DNA from: JACPPO01 sp965262505
GTDB lineage: Bacteria; Acidobacteriota; Vicinamibacteria; Vicinamibacterales; UBA2999
Direction of reading: 5' to 3'
Assembly (NCBI GenBank): GCA_965262505.1
Contig: CBDHFM010000030.1
Coordinates: forward strand, 3,162,001 to 3,226,000
Length of the DNA stretch: 64,000 nt
The notes under the pieces were generated by a model. It was given only the letters and a program-made list of their open reading frames with translations, searched no databases and was not told where the DNA came from. Shown in pieces: positions 15,356-24,427 of this stretch. The position numbers were made by a program, and so were the translations under genes. Position 1 is the stretch's first letter, and the number at the start of each line of letters is the position of its first letter.

Positions 15356-17068
15356 TCATGGTAGCCTCGGCTCACCGCCGAGCTCCTCGCGGACGCCAGA
15401 GCCGTAGCGCCGCCGCACCCGAAAGATCACGGCCAGCTCGATGGCGAGAATGAGCAGCGTCACCCTCACCATCGGACCGACGGCCGATGCTACCACTTCC
15501 GGCTCGACGTAGAGGGAGTACCAGGCCGTGAGACCTCGCCTGTTACCACGCTCGCGCGAGATCCCATCCCAGACCGAGAAGGCGACCGGCATGAACTCTC
15601 CGGGCGACAACGGGGCGCCCGAGGTTGCGCGAAGGGGCCGCGTGAAGATGACCGACCATTCTCCCTGGTCGTAGCTCGCGACGCCGGTGAGATCCCCCGT
15701 GTCGTTCGGCGTGATGTCCGCGCTTCCCCGGCCGGTGAACTGAAAGGGCTCGGAGCGGGCCAGATCGAAGAACCAGAGATCCACCGGGTTCTGGACGTCG
15801 CCGAAGATGAAGTAGGGCTTGCGGGCGCCCGTCGTCACCTGCGAGGGAATCTGAATCGCGACTGCGTCTGAGAATTCGGGTGGCTGGGCTTCTGCCGGCG
15901 CTCCCGGCTCCGCAAAGGGGTCCGCGATCCCAAAGGGGTCCGCTGCAACGGGAGCTACCCCAAAGGGATCAAGGGGGTCCACGGCAGAGGGGTCGCTTGC
16001 GGCCGGTGGTTCTTCTGGCGTCAACACCTCTTCATCCGGGGGCACGGGAAGCGACGGCCCGTTCTGCCCCTCCTGCTGCGAGCCCATGTCGTGCCATCGA
16101 ACGAGGAGGGCGATCGACTCGGCATCGTAGACCGCCTGAACCGCGACCGAGGTCGCGGCAGGTTGGAACGCGCGCCCGGGCTCCATGATCTGCCCGACGA
16201 TAGGAAAGTGGGCCACAGGCGCGGATTCGAAGTTCGCAGCTCCCAAGGACAGATCGATCGGATCCACGGCACGCCTGGCGACGACGAGGTTTGAATAGTC
16301 TGGCTCGCCGCCCCCCGAGAGCGAGACGATGAAGTCCGTGATCGCCCATCGTTGCTCGGGGCTGAGGGCTTCGTCGAACGACGGCATGGGCGTGCCGTTG
16401 AACCCCGTGGTCATCGTCCGGAAGATGTCCTCGCGGGACGACCCTCCCCGGAAGGTCCAACTCTGCGTGAGGTCCGCTGAGCGTATCGGAAAGTCCAACT
16501 CGTCGACGAGCGTCTCAGCCGAAGGTCCGTCGGTCCTACCGAGCGTGCCGTGGCACTCACCGCATCCGGTTTCTTCGTACAGCGTTCTCCCCAACTCGAT
16601 CGACTCTGTTGTGGTTGCCGGGGCGCTCGGGAGCGGCAGGGGTTGAGGGACACGTTCCGCGTTGGAGAAGTCGGGGGAGAAGGTCGTCAGGTAGTAGGCG
16701 AGATCGGACACCTCCTGGTCGGACAGTGTGGGCCACGCAGGCATCGAGGTGTAGGGCATGCCGCGCCTGATGATATTGACGAGGTCCTGATGGGTCGGGA
16801 GCCCTCCGCTGGGAGTCGAGCGGACCTTGAAGTTGCCCATCGTGAATTCCCGGGGCCTGGGGTACAGGTGCGGGGTGGCGTACCCTGCGCCGTCACCGTT
16901 CTCGCCGTGGCACTGCGCACAGTTTCTGAGATAGAGCGTCCTGCCCGACTCCCGCTCCGCCTCGGTCCCCACGTCCTGAGCCGCCACGCGCACCGATCCC
17001 ATCGGCACGGCGCACAAAGAGACGATCAGGACAGCGAAACACCAGCGCAGAACTGCGACGGAAGTCAT
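15356..17068 (-). CDS. Diheme cytochrome c with ethylbenzene-dehydrogenase-gamma-like domain
   Basis: 570 residues. A signal peptide (cleavage near VAAQD, about 31) precedes two class I cytochrome c domains, with CAQCH at 50-54 and CGECH at 169-173. The C-terminal half (about 265-535), with AVYDAESIALLVRWHD and VDLWFFDLARSEPFQF, resembles the heme b-binding gamma subunit domain of ethylbenzene dehydrogenase/DMSO reductase-family enzymes. An acidic Asp/Pro/Ala linker (about 345-395) interrupts it. A C-terminal membrane helix (about 534-552) anchors it facing the periplasm. It probably passes electrons between the ActABE module and the CydA-like or other oxidase. Its start overlaps the previous stop by four bases. 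Confidence 0.75.
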   Translation of the reverse strand: MTSVAVLRWCFAVLIVSLCAVPMGSVRVAAQDVGTEAERESGRTLYLRNCAQCHGENGDGAGYATPHLYPRPREFTMGNFKVRSTPSGGLPTHQDLVNIIRRGMPYTSMPAWPTLSDQEVSDLAYYLTTFSPDFSNAERVPQPLPLPSAPATTTESIELGRTLYEETGCGECHGTLGRTDGPSAETLVDELDFPIRSADLTQSWTFRGGSSREDIFRTMTTGFNGTPMPSFDEALSPEQRWAITDFIVSLSGGGEPDYSNLVVARRAVDPIDLSLGAANFESAPVAHFPIVGQIMEPGRAFQPAATSVAVQAVYDAESIALLVRWHDMGSQQEGQNGPSLPVPPDEEVLTPEEPPAASDPSAVDPLDPFGVAPVAADPFGIADPFAEPGAPAEAQPPEFSDAVAIQIPSQVTTGARKPYFIFGDVQNPVDLWFFDLARSEPFQFTGRGSADITPNDTGDLTGVASYDQGEWSVIFTRPLRATSGAPLSPGEFMPVAFSVWDGISRERGNRRGLTAWYSLYVEPEVVASAVGPMVRVTLLILAIELAVIFRVRRRYGSGVREELGGEPRLP

Positions 17069-17886
17069 TCCGTACCGACCTCCTCCTCCACGGCGCGAGG
17101 CCTCTCGCCAGTGAAATCGTAGAGAAAGAGGATCACCTCCCAGATCTCCTCTTCGTTCAAGAACTGCTCCCAGGCGGGCATGGCTGTAGCCCAGGGAGCA
17201 CCTTCCTCGGGCAGCCCGGGGCCCCCCTTGGCTATTCGCCAGAACAGAAACGTTTCGCGAAGATTCGCGATCGTCGCCCCGTCGGCGAAGTTGGTCGGGA
17301 GCGGGTCCAGCCCGTGGACGAACATGCCGTTGCCGGACAGATTGTCGCCGTGGCAGAAGACGCAGTTTTGATAATAGACCTGGCGGCCGTTCTCGACATG
17401 TCTGCGGAACTCTTCCGGATTCGACGTCTCGAGAGGTCGGAAGGGGTTGTCTCCAGCGTCGAGATCGATCTCCGTGTCATGAACCGTGATCTCGGTAGGC
17501 GGTGCAGGATGGACCGTCCGCGCGAAAAATGGAGGCTCGAGGGGAACGTTCATCCGCACGTAGACGTTCGCGGCTGCGAGTGCCGGAATGGCGATGGCCG
17601 TCGCGACGAGGAGCGCCGTGTACCGCTTGTCCGTCATGAACCGGACCAGCGGGCCGGAGACTTCTTCGCGGCGCTCCTGGCTCGAGGAGACGTACGCCAG
17701 GATCGCAATCGAGACGATGCCCATGTAGATCGAAATGACGGAAGCGGGAATCGGGGCGGTGAATCCGAATCGGAAGAGGACGTAGGTCCCCACCCACCAG
17801 GTGCCGGCCCACAGCAGCAGATTGGCCCGACGGAGGCGAAGGAGCCCGAACACGGCGACCAGAGCCAGGACGACCGGGATGTTCAT
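17065..17886 (-). CDS. Membrane-anchored monoheme cytochrome c
   Basis: 273 residues. Three N-terminal hydrophobic segments (about 2-20, 24-41 and 48-66) and a fourth (91-108) precede a periplasmic class I cytochrome c domain with CVFCH at 175-179 and a probable distal Met in ATAMPAWEQFL. Four-base overlaps with the cytochrome genes on both sides show translational coupling. An electron carrier tied to the membrane, next to the CydA-like protein; precise partner unknown. Confidence 0.8.
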   Translation of the reverse strand: MNIPVVLALVAVFGLLRLRRANLLLWAGTWWVGTYVLFRFGFTAPIPASVISIYMGIVSIAILAYVSSSQERREEVSGPLVRFMTDKRYTALLVATAIAIPALAAANVYVRMNVPLEPPFFARTVHPAPPTEITVHDTEIDLDAGDNPFRPLETSNPEEFRRHVENGRQVYYQNCVFCHGDNLSGNGMFVHGLDPLPTNFADGATIANLRETFLFWRIAKGGPGLPEEGAPWATAMPAWEQFLNEEEIWEVILFLYDFTGERPRAVEEEVGTE

Positions 17887-18539
17887 TGCGCGGCCCCCTG
17901 GGCCGGAGGCACACCTGGCGCGGTCCCTTGGGCCGGCGGGGCGGCAGCAGGCGGCGCGGCGCCCGGCGTGGCCTCCTCGGCCGGCGGCGGAGCACCTGGT
18001 GGTGCGGCCTCGGCCCCCTCGGCCAAAGCGGCGTCGGCAGTCGGCGCCGCGTCCTCTGGGGTGTAATAGTTGTGCGCCGTTTGGAGCGTGACCGTCGGCG
18101 TGCCGCCAAGAGACTGGAGGTACGCGATGACGACCAGAATCTCCTGATCGGTGAGGCCGATCGGCGGCTCGTTGATGACGGGCATTCCAGGGTTGAATCC
18201 CTCGACGACATAGCTGTCGGGTTCGTACATCGATTGAGCGAAGTACTCGACATCACTCAGGCCAGGAACGCGGGTGGTCGCGCGACCGGCGATCCCGCTG
18301 AGGTCGGGGAATCGGAGCGCCCCGGTCTGGCCGATCGTGTGGCAGGTGAAGCAGAGACCCTTGCCATCCATGATCTGGCGGCCGATCGGGACCATGTCGG
18401 CAGTGGTCAGGTCGGCGCTGATCAGGATCTCCTCGGGAGGCTGAACTTCGTTCTGAGGCACCATCTGGCCGACGTAGGAATAGAACCCGGTCGTCACGAG
18501 GACGAGAGCGCCGATTCGGAGGGTGATCGGAATCGTCAT
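17883..18539 (-). CDS. Monoheme cytochrome c with Pro/Ala-rich tail
   Basis: 218 residues. An N-terminal signal-anchor (about 5-24) is followed by a class I cytochrome c domain: CFTCH at 63-67 and a likely axial Met in NPGMPVINEPP. The last 55 residues are Ala/Pro/Glu low complexity, perhaps a flexible tether. The ATG overlaps the CydA-like stop by four bases. Confidence 0.8.
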   Translation of the reverse strand: MTIPITLRIGALVLVTTGFYSYVGQMVPQNEVQPPEEILISADLTTADMVPIGRQIMDGKGLCFTCHTIGQTGALRFPDLSGIAGRATTRVPGLSDVEYFAQSMYEPDSYVVEGFNPGMPVINEPPIGLTDQEILVVIAYLQSLGGTPTVTLQTAHNYYTPEDAAPTADAALAEGAEAAPPGAPPPAEEATPGAAPPAAAPPAQGTAPGVPPAQGAAQ

Positions 18540-20530
18540 GACAGCCTGGTCCGCCCCTCGACGTCCTGCGCGGATAAGCCACGCATTTCAGCTACGGCAC
18601 TCGGCTGATGGCCTACGGCGCCCCCGAGAATTATGTGTCCGCCTGTTGGCGCCTCTCTCTGCGGTGACGGCGCGACGGCCCGATCGGGCCGGTCGTGGAG
18701 GCCCGTGATCCAGAACACGATGCCGATCAGGACGAAGAATATGAGCACGGTCACCGAGACGACCTGCGTCGCGAAGCCGAGGGTAGGCGTGAAGGCGTCG
18801 GCAGAGTTGTCCCGAATGACGCCGTAGACATGCCAATGCTGGCGGAGCCCGGACCGAACGTAGCCCATGAGCCCCATGAGCCAGGTGAAGGTCACCGCGA
18901 TGAAGATCAGCACGTACTGAGAGATGGCCGGAATCCTTCCCCAGTGCACCTCGGCCGTCCTCGCCCTGCGGAAGAGGGGGATGTCGATCGCGGTAATCAA
19001 CACCATAGCGAGCAGAACCGAGCCGACCTGGGGCACCGAGAGGCCAATCCTGACGCTCGCCTCGACGAAGTACCCGTAGACGCCGAGGAAGATGACGAAG
19101 ATCGCGGTGGCCGCGAAGATGGTGAGCTGCGCCGCATGGCCCGTCTTCGCCCACGCGACCGTTGTGGCCTTTCCAGTCCGGCGGTAAAGAATGAAGCTCA
19201 TGAAGGTCGTGAGGATCAGGATGTTGACCGCGGTGTTCTTGGCCGACATGACACCCAGGAAACCAAGGATCGGGTGCGTCGATCCTCCCATCGCCCGGAG
19301 TTCGGAGACGGTTGCGATGATCGATCGCGGCGTCGCCCAGACCATGAAGCAGAGCGCGATCGCGATGAGCAAGTACTTGATGAATTTCTGGAGCGGCTGG
19401 CTCCCCTGGACCCGCCCCATCCCGAGCCAGAGGTAGTAGTTGGCCCCGAGGAACAGACTCCCGATCAGGACCGCCTGAATGATGAACAGCCATGAGAAGG
19501 CCCCTCCCATCATCGTGAGTCCGAGCGTCTGCGAGTAGGCGTAGATCTCGCTCGCGAGCCAGTAGCCGGCGAAGGGAAGCGGGAGGAAGGCAATGATCGC
19601 GATGAAGTTCCCGATGTACCCCATCCAGTCGTAGTGCGCGCGCTCCTCGTCGGATGTCGCCCCCAGGAACTTGAAAGCCGCGTAGGCGGCGGCGACCGAT
19701 CCGCCGAAGGCGACGTTCGCGATGACTCGATGGATGTTGATCGGCATCCACGTGAAGTTGTAGACCGCGTCCCAGGTGGAGATCACCGCCCCGCTCTCCG
19801 AGATCCCGTTCGGTGACATCATGAACGTGAGCCAGGCATTGGCGATCAGCATGATGGCCGTGCCCACGAGGTTGAGGCCGAGCCCCAAGCCAAGATGAAC
19901 CAAGGGATGGAACTTCCCCCAGCCGTAATAGTAGGTGTAGAGGAAGAAGGCCTCGGCGAAGAAGAGCAACACGTACGGGAGAAACGTCGGCGAGAACACG
20001 CTCATCAAGTAGTTGGTGAACTGCGGATACAGAATGACCAGCATGAACGTGAGGAACGCTCCGAGGGTCGCCGTGAGCGAGAAGGAGACGGAGAGGAGCC
20101 TCGTGAACTCGTGCGCAAGTTTGTCGTATCGCGGATCTCCGGTCTTGTAGCCGATCACCTCGATGATGAATGCGAAGAGGGGCACGGCAAGGACGAACGC
20201 CGCGAACAGCAGGTGCAGCTGCGCGACCGCCCAGATCGCCACACGACTGCCGACGACCGGGAACGTCCGGTACTCGGCTTCCTCGTAGAGCGTCGTCCGG
20301 GCCTGCTCGGCCGCGTCCTCCGCCTCGTCGGCCAAGCCGGCGACGCGGGGCGTCTGGTCCACGGTCTCGAGAGGAGCCCGGGAAGGCGATCTGTACTCCC
20401 CGCTCATCAGCAAGGAGGCCATCTGGACCGCCCCCGCGAACATCACGATGGCGGCGACGGGACCGAGAAGGACCTGCAGTTTGCGGTTCCTCACGGCGTT
20501 CCTCAGGGCGTTCGTCACGGTGTTCGTCAC
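18536..20530 (-). CDS. CydA-like cytochrome bd-type oxidase subunit I, long form without CydB
   Basis: 664 residues, GTG start, about 12-14 membrane helices. The core resembles CydA: AQLHLLFAAFVLAVPLFAF holds a heme-ligand-like His, LFFAEAFFLYTYYYGWGKFH and LMLIANAWLTF-type helices match the FFLES/ANGW region, and INIHRVIANVAFGGSVAAAY matches the second His helix. It is longer than quinol-oxidising CydA (usually 450-530 residues), and no cydB lies nearby. Within the bd superfamily, CydB-less forms with cytochrome c genes are known as divergent, poorly characterised groups; this gene fits that type by context. The stop overlaps the next cytochrome c gene, and actE ends 10 bp upstream. Whether it reduces O2, NO or nothing is unknown. 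Confidence 0.75.
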   Translation of the reverse strand: MTNTVTNALRNAVRNRKLQVLLGPVAAIVMFAGAVQMASLLMSGEYRSPSRAPLETVDQTPRVAGLADEAEDAAEQARTTLYEEAEYRTFPVVGSRVAIWAVAQLHLLFAAFVLAVPLFAFIIEVIGYKTGDPRYDKLAHEFTRLLSVSFSLTATLGAFLTFMLVILYPQFTNYLMSVFSPTFLPYVLLFFAEAFFLYTYYYGWGKFHPLVHLGLGLGLNLVGTAIMLIANAWLTFMMSPNGISESGAVISTWDAVYNFTWMPINIHRVIANVAFGGSVAAAYAAFKFLGATSDEERAHYDWMGYIGNFIAIIAFLPLPFAGYWLASEIYAYSQTLGLTMMGGAFSWLFIIQAVLIGSLFLGANYYLWLGMGRVQGSQPLQKFIKYLLIAIALCFMVWATPRSIIATVSELRAMGGSTHPILGFLGVMSAKNTAVNILILTTFMSFILYRRTGKATTVAWAKTGHAAQLTIFAATAIFVIFLGVYGYFVEASVRIGLSVPQVGSVLLAMVLITAIDIPLFRRARTAEVHWGRIPAISQYVLIFIAVTFTWLMGLMGYVRSGLRQHWHVYGVIRDNSADAFTPTLGFATQVVSVTVLIFFVLIGIVFWITGLHDRPDRAVAPSPQREAPTGGHIILGGAVGHQPSAVAEMRGLSAQDVEGRTRLS

Positions 20531-20540
20531 GGCGCCTCCC

Positions 20541-21149
20541 TCAGTTGATGCCTGGAGGCGCGTTCGCGGCTCTTGCCAGCTGCTCGCGCTGGAGCTCTCG
20601 TACGTGGGCGACGATCGCCCACCTGTCCGCGGGAGGGATCGGCCAGCGGTACCCGGACATCAGCCCTGACCCGTTCGTGATGACGTCGAAGATCTGCCCG
20701 TCCGGATACGCCAGAAGCTCCTCGTCGTGGAAGGAGGCGGTGGGGACGCTGCCTCGCTGGAACAGGATCCCTCTGCCGTCCCCCCGAGCGTCGTGGCAAG
20801 GCTGGCAGTAGATCCCGTAGCGCTGGCGGCCGCGCTCGACGAGCGCTTCGTCCACGGTCACGGGGATTGCCGCGACGAACTGCCCGTCTACTCCCTGTCC
20901 CGTGAAGAAAGCCGCGTCCTCCCGGAGCCCTCCGATCGCGACCGTTCCCGGAACGGGCGCGCGCATGGACGCGCCGTCGTAGAAGAAGGCGCTGGCCGCC
21001 TGCGGGCGGACCTTCGGCTGGTCGTCCATGCTCGGGTTGATATGGATGGGAGGGCGGCTCGACGTGCAGCCGCGCGCGCAGCCGCTGAGGGCGACGACGG
21101 ACGCGAGCGTGAGCGCGAGCGCGCGCAGGTGCCGTCGGCGGGCGATCAT
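20541..21149 (-). CDS. actE: Alternative complex III monoheme cytochrome subunit ActE-like
   Basis: 202 residues from the ATG at 21149, overlapping the actB stop (ATGA); a longer upstream frame lies over actB. A lipoprotein signal peptide ends at a lipobox (LSGC, Cys 24). The class I cytochrome c domain has CQPCH at 115-119 and the ActE-like end YRWPIPPADRWAIVAHVREL, with an axial Met candidate in LMSGYRW. In ACIII, ActE is the lipid-anchored electron exit. Confidence 0.85.
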   Translation of the reverse strand: MIARRRHLRALALTLASVVALSGCARGCTSSRPPIHINPSMDDQPKVRPQAASAFFYDGASMRAPVPGTVAIGGLREDAAFFTGQGVDGQFVAAIPVTVDEALVERGRQRYGIYCQPCHDARGDGRGILFQRGSVPTASFHDEELLAYPDGQIFDVITNGSGLMSGYRWPIPPADRWAIVAHVRELQREQLARAANAPPGIN

Positions 21150-24100
21150 GTCAGGGACCCCCTCCCTCCCTCCCCTGCGCGCCAGGCTCCCGCGTCGGCC
21201 CGCGCTCCCTCGAGGTCCGGATTCGGGTTTCGCACCTTGGCCAGATAGGTCGTCCGGGGCTTGGTGTTCAGCTCCTCGAGGAGCGCGTAGTTGCGCGGGT
21301 CGGCCTTGGCCTGCGCGATCCGGCTCGACGGGTCCCGAATATCTCCGAACTCGATCGCCGAGGCGGGGCACGCCTGCTGGCACGCCGTTTTGACGTCGCC
21401 GTCACGAAGCTCGCGTCCGGCGAGCCGCGCATCGATCTTCACCCGATTGATCCTCTGCGTGCAGTAGGTGCATTTCTCCATCACGCCCCTCGAGCGGACC
21501 GTGACGTCCGGGTTCATCGCGAGCTGGAGGGTGTCTGGCGTGTCCTTGGTGAAGTTGAAAAAATTGAAGCGGCGCACCTTGTAGGGACAGTTGTTCGAGC
21601 AGTAGCGGGTCCCGATACACCGGTTGTAGACCATCACGTTGAGGCCCTCGGCGTCGTGGACGGTCGCGGCCACGGGGCAGACCTGCTCGCAGGGCGCGTC
21701 CTCGCAGTGCATGCAGGGAACGGGCTGGAAGACGACCTCCGGGCTGCCGGAGGGCTCGCCGGAGAAGTAACGGTCGAGCCGGATCCAGTGCATCTCGCGT
21801 CCCATCGCGACTTGGGCCTTGCCGACGACCGGCACGTTGTTCTCGCTCTGGCAGGCGACCATGCACGCATTGCACCCGATGCACGAGTTCAGGTCGATCG
21901 TCATCCCCCACTGGTGGCCCTGATCGTAGGCATGCTCCTGCCAGAGGGAGAAGAGATGCGGTTCCTCCGCGAAGACGCCGAGTGCGCTGACTTGTCCTTC
22001 TGGGTGGTCGGTCGCTGACGCACCCTCCCCATCCGGGCTCGCGGCCTGCTCCGTCCCGGCGACTGTTTGCGACCGCAGCGCGGCCAGGGTCGACTCGCGG
22101 ACGACGGGGCGCCCCTCCATGCTGCCGTGCTCCTGGGTCGCCGAGAGCGGGTAGGTGCGCTCGAGCCTGGTGAGGCTGGCCCCGCTGTCGAAGCCAAGGG
22201 CTTGGGAACCTCGGACCGTGAACGCGTTGACGCCCACCCCCGAGCCGACCCGACCCGCGTGCGAACGGCCGTAGCCGATCGTCAGGGCGACCACGCCATC
22301 CGTCATTCCGGGGAGGAGCCAAACGGGGAGCTCCATCGAGCGGCCGGCGTAGTCGAGGCGGACCCAATCCCCGCTCGCGAGGCCGAGCGACGCTGCCGTC
22401 GTCGGGCTGACGAGCGCGGGGTTGTCCCAGGTCAGCTTGGTCAGCGGGTCGGGAAGCTCCTGTAGCCACCCGTCGTTCGCGAAGCGACCGTCGTGAACCG
22501 AGGGGGACGGGAGGAAGACGATCTCCAGGCCATCGGGAGATGCACCAGCCGCTCCTGCGGAACCGGCTGCGCCGCCGATCGAGCTCGCGAGCTCCGCAAA
22601 GGGCTCCCCTGTGAGCTCTGGGACGACTTCGGGCAGCTCGCTACCGGCAAGCAATCCATCGTGCAGGACGCGGTTCCACTTTGTATCGAACTCGTCCTCG
22701 CCCAGGATCGGTCTCCAGGTATCCCGCACGAAGTCGTAGCCGGGACGATCCGGCCCCGCGACGGGCACGACGGGCGCCACCGGCTCCTCGGGGGCAACAG
22801 GAGCCACCGGTGCGTCCGGCGCCACAGCCCCCTCCGGGGCGACGGGCTCGACGGGTGCCACAGAGGCCACCGGCGCCTCAGGTCCCACCGGGGCGTCCGG
22901 CGCGACGGGTGCCACAGGCGCCACAGGTGCGGCGGCGGCCATGAGCCCCAGTACCTCGACGGGAGTTCGTCCGCCGAAGAGGGGCAGGATCAGCGGCTGG
23001 ACGACGCTGAGCGTGCCTCCAACCGCACGCGCGTCTCCCCACCCTTCGAGGTAGTGAGCGCGAGGGATATGCCACTCCGCCGTGGAGGATGTTTCGTCGA
23101 CCGTATGTCCGAGCGCGATCGAGTGAGGGACCTCCGCCATGGCCGAGGCGAAGTCGAGATCGGCGGGGGCATCGAAGACAGGATTGCCGCCCAGAACGAC
23201 GAGGGTCTGGACCGCGCCGTCCTGCATCGCGGAGACGAGCGAGGCGAGCGAGCCGACGCTCGGAAGGGCAGCGTCCGTCGTCTCGTAGTAGCTCACGGTC
23301 GTGCCGGTGTTCCCGAGAGCCGTGTTCAGGGCGCAGACCGCGGCGTGCACGGCCGGGGGCTGGCGCTCCCCAGCCACGATCACCCCCCTGCCGCGGTTCG
23401 CCAGAAGGTCCTCGGCAAGGGCGTCGATCCACCGCGAGTCGACACCGGGGACGCCGGCTCCCGCCAGGGTTGCGGCTCCGGCCGCGGTCGGAGCCACGCG
23501 TGCCGCCAGGGCCGCAAGGAAGGGGGCGATCTGCCGGCTTTCGAGGCGAAGCCGATGATCCGCCATGGCTCCCGTCAGGGAGTACACCCCTTCGACGGCG
23601 TACAGGCGATTCATCGCCCCGCCAGCGGGTCCCGCGCGCCGTCCGGCCGCGAAGCCTCGGGTGTGACGGATCATCTCGGGGTCGGTCAGGAGCGGGTCGG
23701 CGTCGAGGGCGAGGATGACAGCCGCCTCATCCAGCCGGAGCACGAGGTCGAGGTCGCGCCCCGTCGCGGACCGCAGACCCGCGAGCCTGTTTTCGTCGCT
23801 GACCGCCTCGTAGGTCGCCCAGATTGCCCGCGGATAGCGGGCGCGGAACTCGGATGCGAGGCGCGCCAGGGTTGGGGAGGAGAAGGATTCGGAGAGGACC
23901 GCCAGGCCAGCGCCGCCATCCGTGGCGTGAGCCTGGGACCGCTCCTCCCAGGCCGTCACGAATTCGTTCCAGGAGCTCGCCTCCCCATTCAGTCTGACCG
24001 TCTGCGAGCGGTCGGGATCGTACAAGCCGAGCACGGACGCCTGCACGCGCGCGCTCGAGGCCCCGAGGGTGGAGGGGTGGCTGGGGTTCCCCTCGATCTT

Positions 24101-24427
24101 GGTCGGTCGCCCCTCGTGGCTCTCGACAACGAGACCGTAGGCGCTCCGGCCGAACGGCATCGTCGTGGCGTAGGAGCGGGGGATCCCAGGGACCATCTCC
24201 TCGGGGGCGCTGACAAAGGGAACAATCTCTTCGACGGGGCGCCGGCATCCCGCAAGCCCCGCGAGCGACAGTGAGGCGCCCAGGAGCATCATCATTTCGC
24301 GCCGGGTGATCCCGTCCGGAAGCTCCGAGGCTCCCTCCGGGAATTCCCGCTCGAGGAACGCGCGCGACTCGGGGCGATCCTCGCGCTGGGCGAGACTTCG
24401 CCAATACGCCTGTGTCACCGATGGCAC
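21146..24427 (-). CDS. actB: Alternative complex III large subunit ActB (molybdopterin-like plus Fe-S)
   Basis: 1093 residues. Twin-arginine signal (TRREMMMLLGAS, about 41-52) running into a lipobox-like LAGC. The first about 750 residues form a molybdopterin-oxidoreductase-like fold which in ACIII carries no molybdenum. The C-terminal ferredoxin-like part has clusters of cysteines: CIGCNACMVACQ, CMHCEDAPCEQVCP, CIGTRYCSNNCP and CTYCTQRINRVK with CQQACP, enough for three 4Fe-4S and one 3Fe-4S cluster. About 60 residues of Ala-Pro-Val repeats (encoded near 22764-22942) interrupt the molybdopterin-like fold. It overlaps actA by 13 bp and actE by 4 bp. Confidence 0.92.
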   Translation of the reverse strand: MPSVTQAYWRSLAQREDRPESRAFLEREFPEGASELPDGITRREMMMLLGASLSLAGLAGCRRPVEEIVPFVSAPEEMVPGIPRSYATTMPFGRSAYGLVVESHEGRPTKIEGNPSHPSTLGASSARVQASVLGLYDPDRSQTVRLNGEASSWNEFVTAWEERSQAHATDGGAGLAVLSESFSSPTLARLASEFRARYPRAIWATYEAVSDENRLAGLRSATGRDLDLVLRLDEAAVILALDADPLLTDPEMIRHTRGFAAGRRAGPAGGAMNRLYAVEGVYSLTGAMADHRLRLESRQIAPFLAALAARVAPTAAGAATLAGAGVPGVDSRWIDALAEDLLANRGRGVIVAGERQPPAVHAAVCALNTALGNTGTTVSYYETTDAALPSVGSLASLVSAMQDGAVQTLVVLGGNPVFDAPADLDFASAMAEVPHSIALGHTVDETSSTAEWHIPRAHYLEGWGDARAVGGTLSVVQPLILPLFGGRTPVEVLGLMAAAAPVAPVAPVAPDAPVGPEAPVASVAPVEPVAPEGAVAPDAPVAPVAPEEPVAPVVPVAGPDRPGYDFVRDTWRPILGEDEFDTKWNRVLHDGLLAGSELPEVVPELTGEPFAELASSIGGAAGSAGAAGASPDGLEIVFLPSPSVHDGRFANDGWLQELPDPLTKLTWDNPALVSPTTAASLGLASGDWVRLDYAGRSMELPVWLLPGMTDGVVALTIGYGRSHAGRVGSGVGVNAFTVRGSQALGFDSGASLTRLERTYPLSATQEHGSMEGRPVVRESTLAALRSQTVAGTEQAASPDGEGASATDHPEGQVSALGVFAEEPHLFSLWQEHAYDQGHQWGMTIDLNSCIGCNACMVACQSENNVPVVGKAQVAMGREMHWIRLDRYFSGEPSGSPEVVFQPVPCMHCEDAPCEQVCPVAATVHDAEGLNVMVYNRCIGTRYCSNNCPYKVRRFNFFNFTKDTPDTLQLAMNPDVTVRSRGVMEKCTYCTQRINRVKIDARLAGRELRDGDVKTACQQACPASAIEFGDIRDPSSRIAQAKADPRNYALLEELNTKPRTTYLAKVRNPNPDLEGARADAGAWRAGEGGRGSLT
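22764..22942 (-). repeat. Low-complexity Ala-Pro-Val coding repeat inside actB
   Basis: About 60 codons of degenerate APVAP/EPVAP units with period 3-9 residues, GC-rich, in frame inside actB. Probably a flexible surface loop that expanded by slippage. Confidence 0.7.

Noticed and set aside
22493..24274. Open frame of 593 codons on the + strand
   Set aside because: Antisense to actB; composition and lack of motifs show a shadow.
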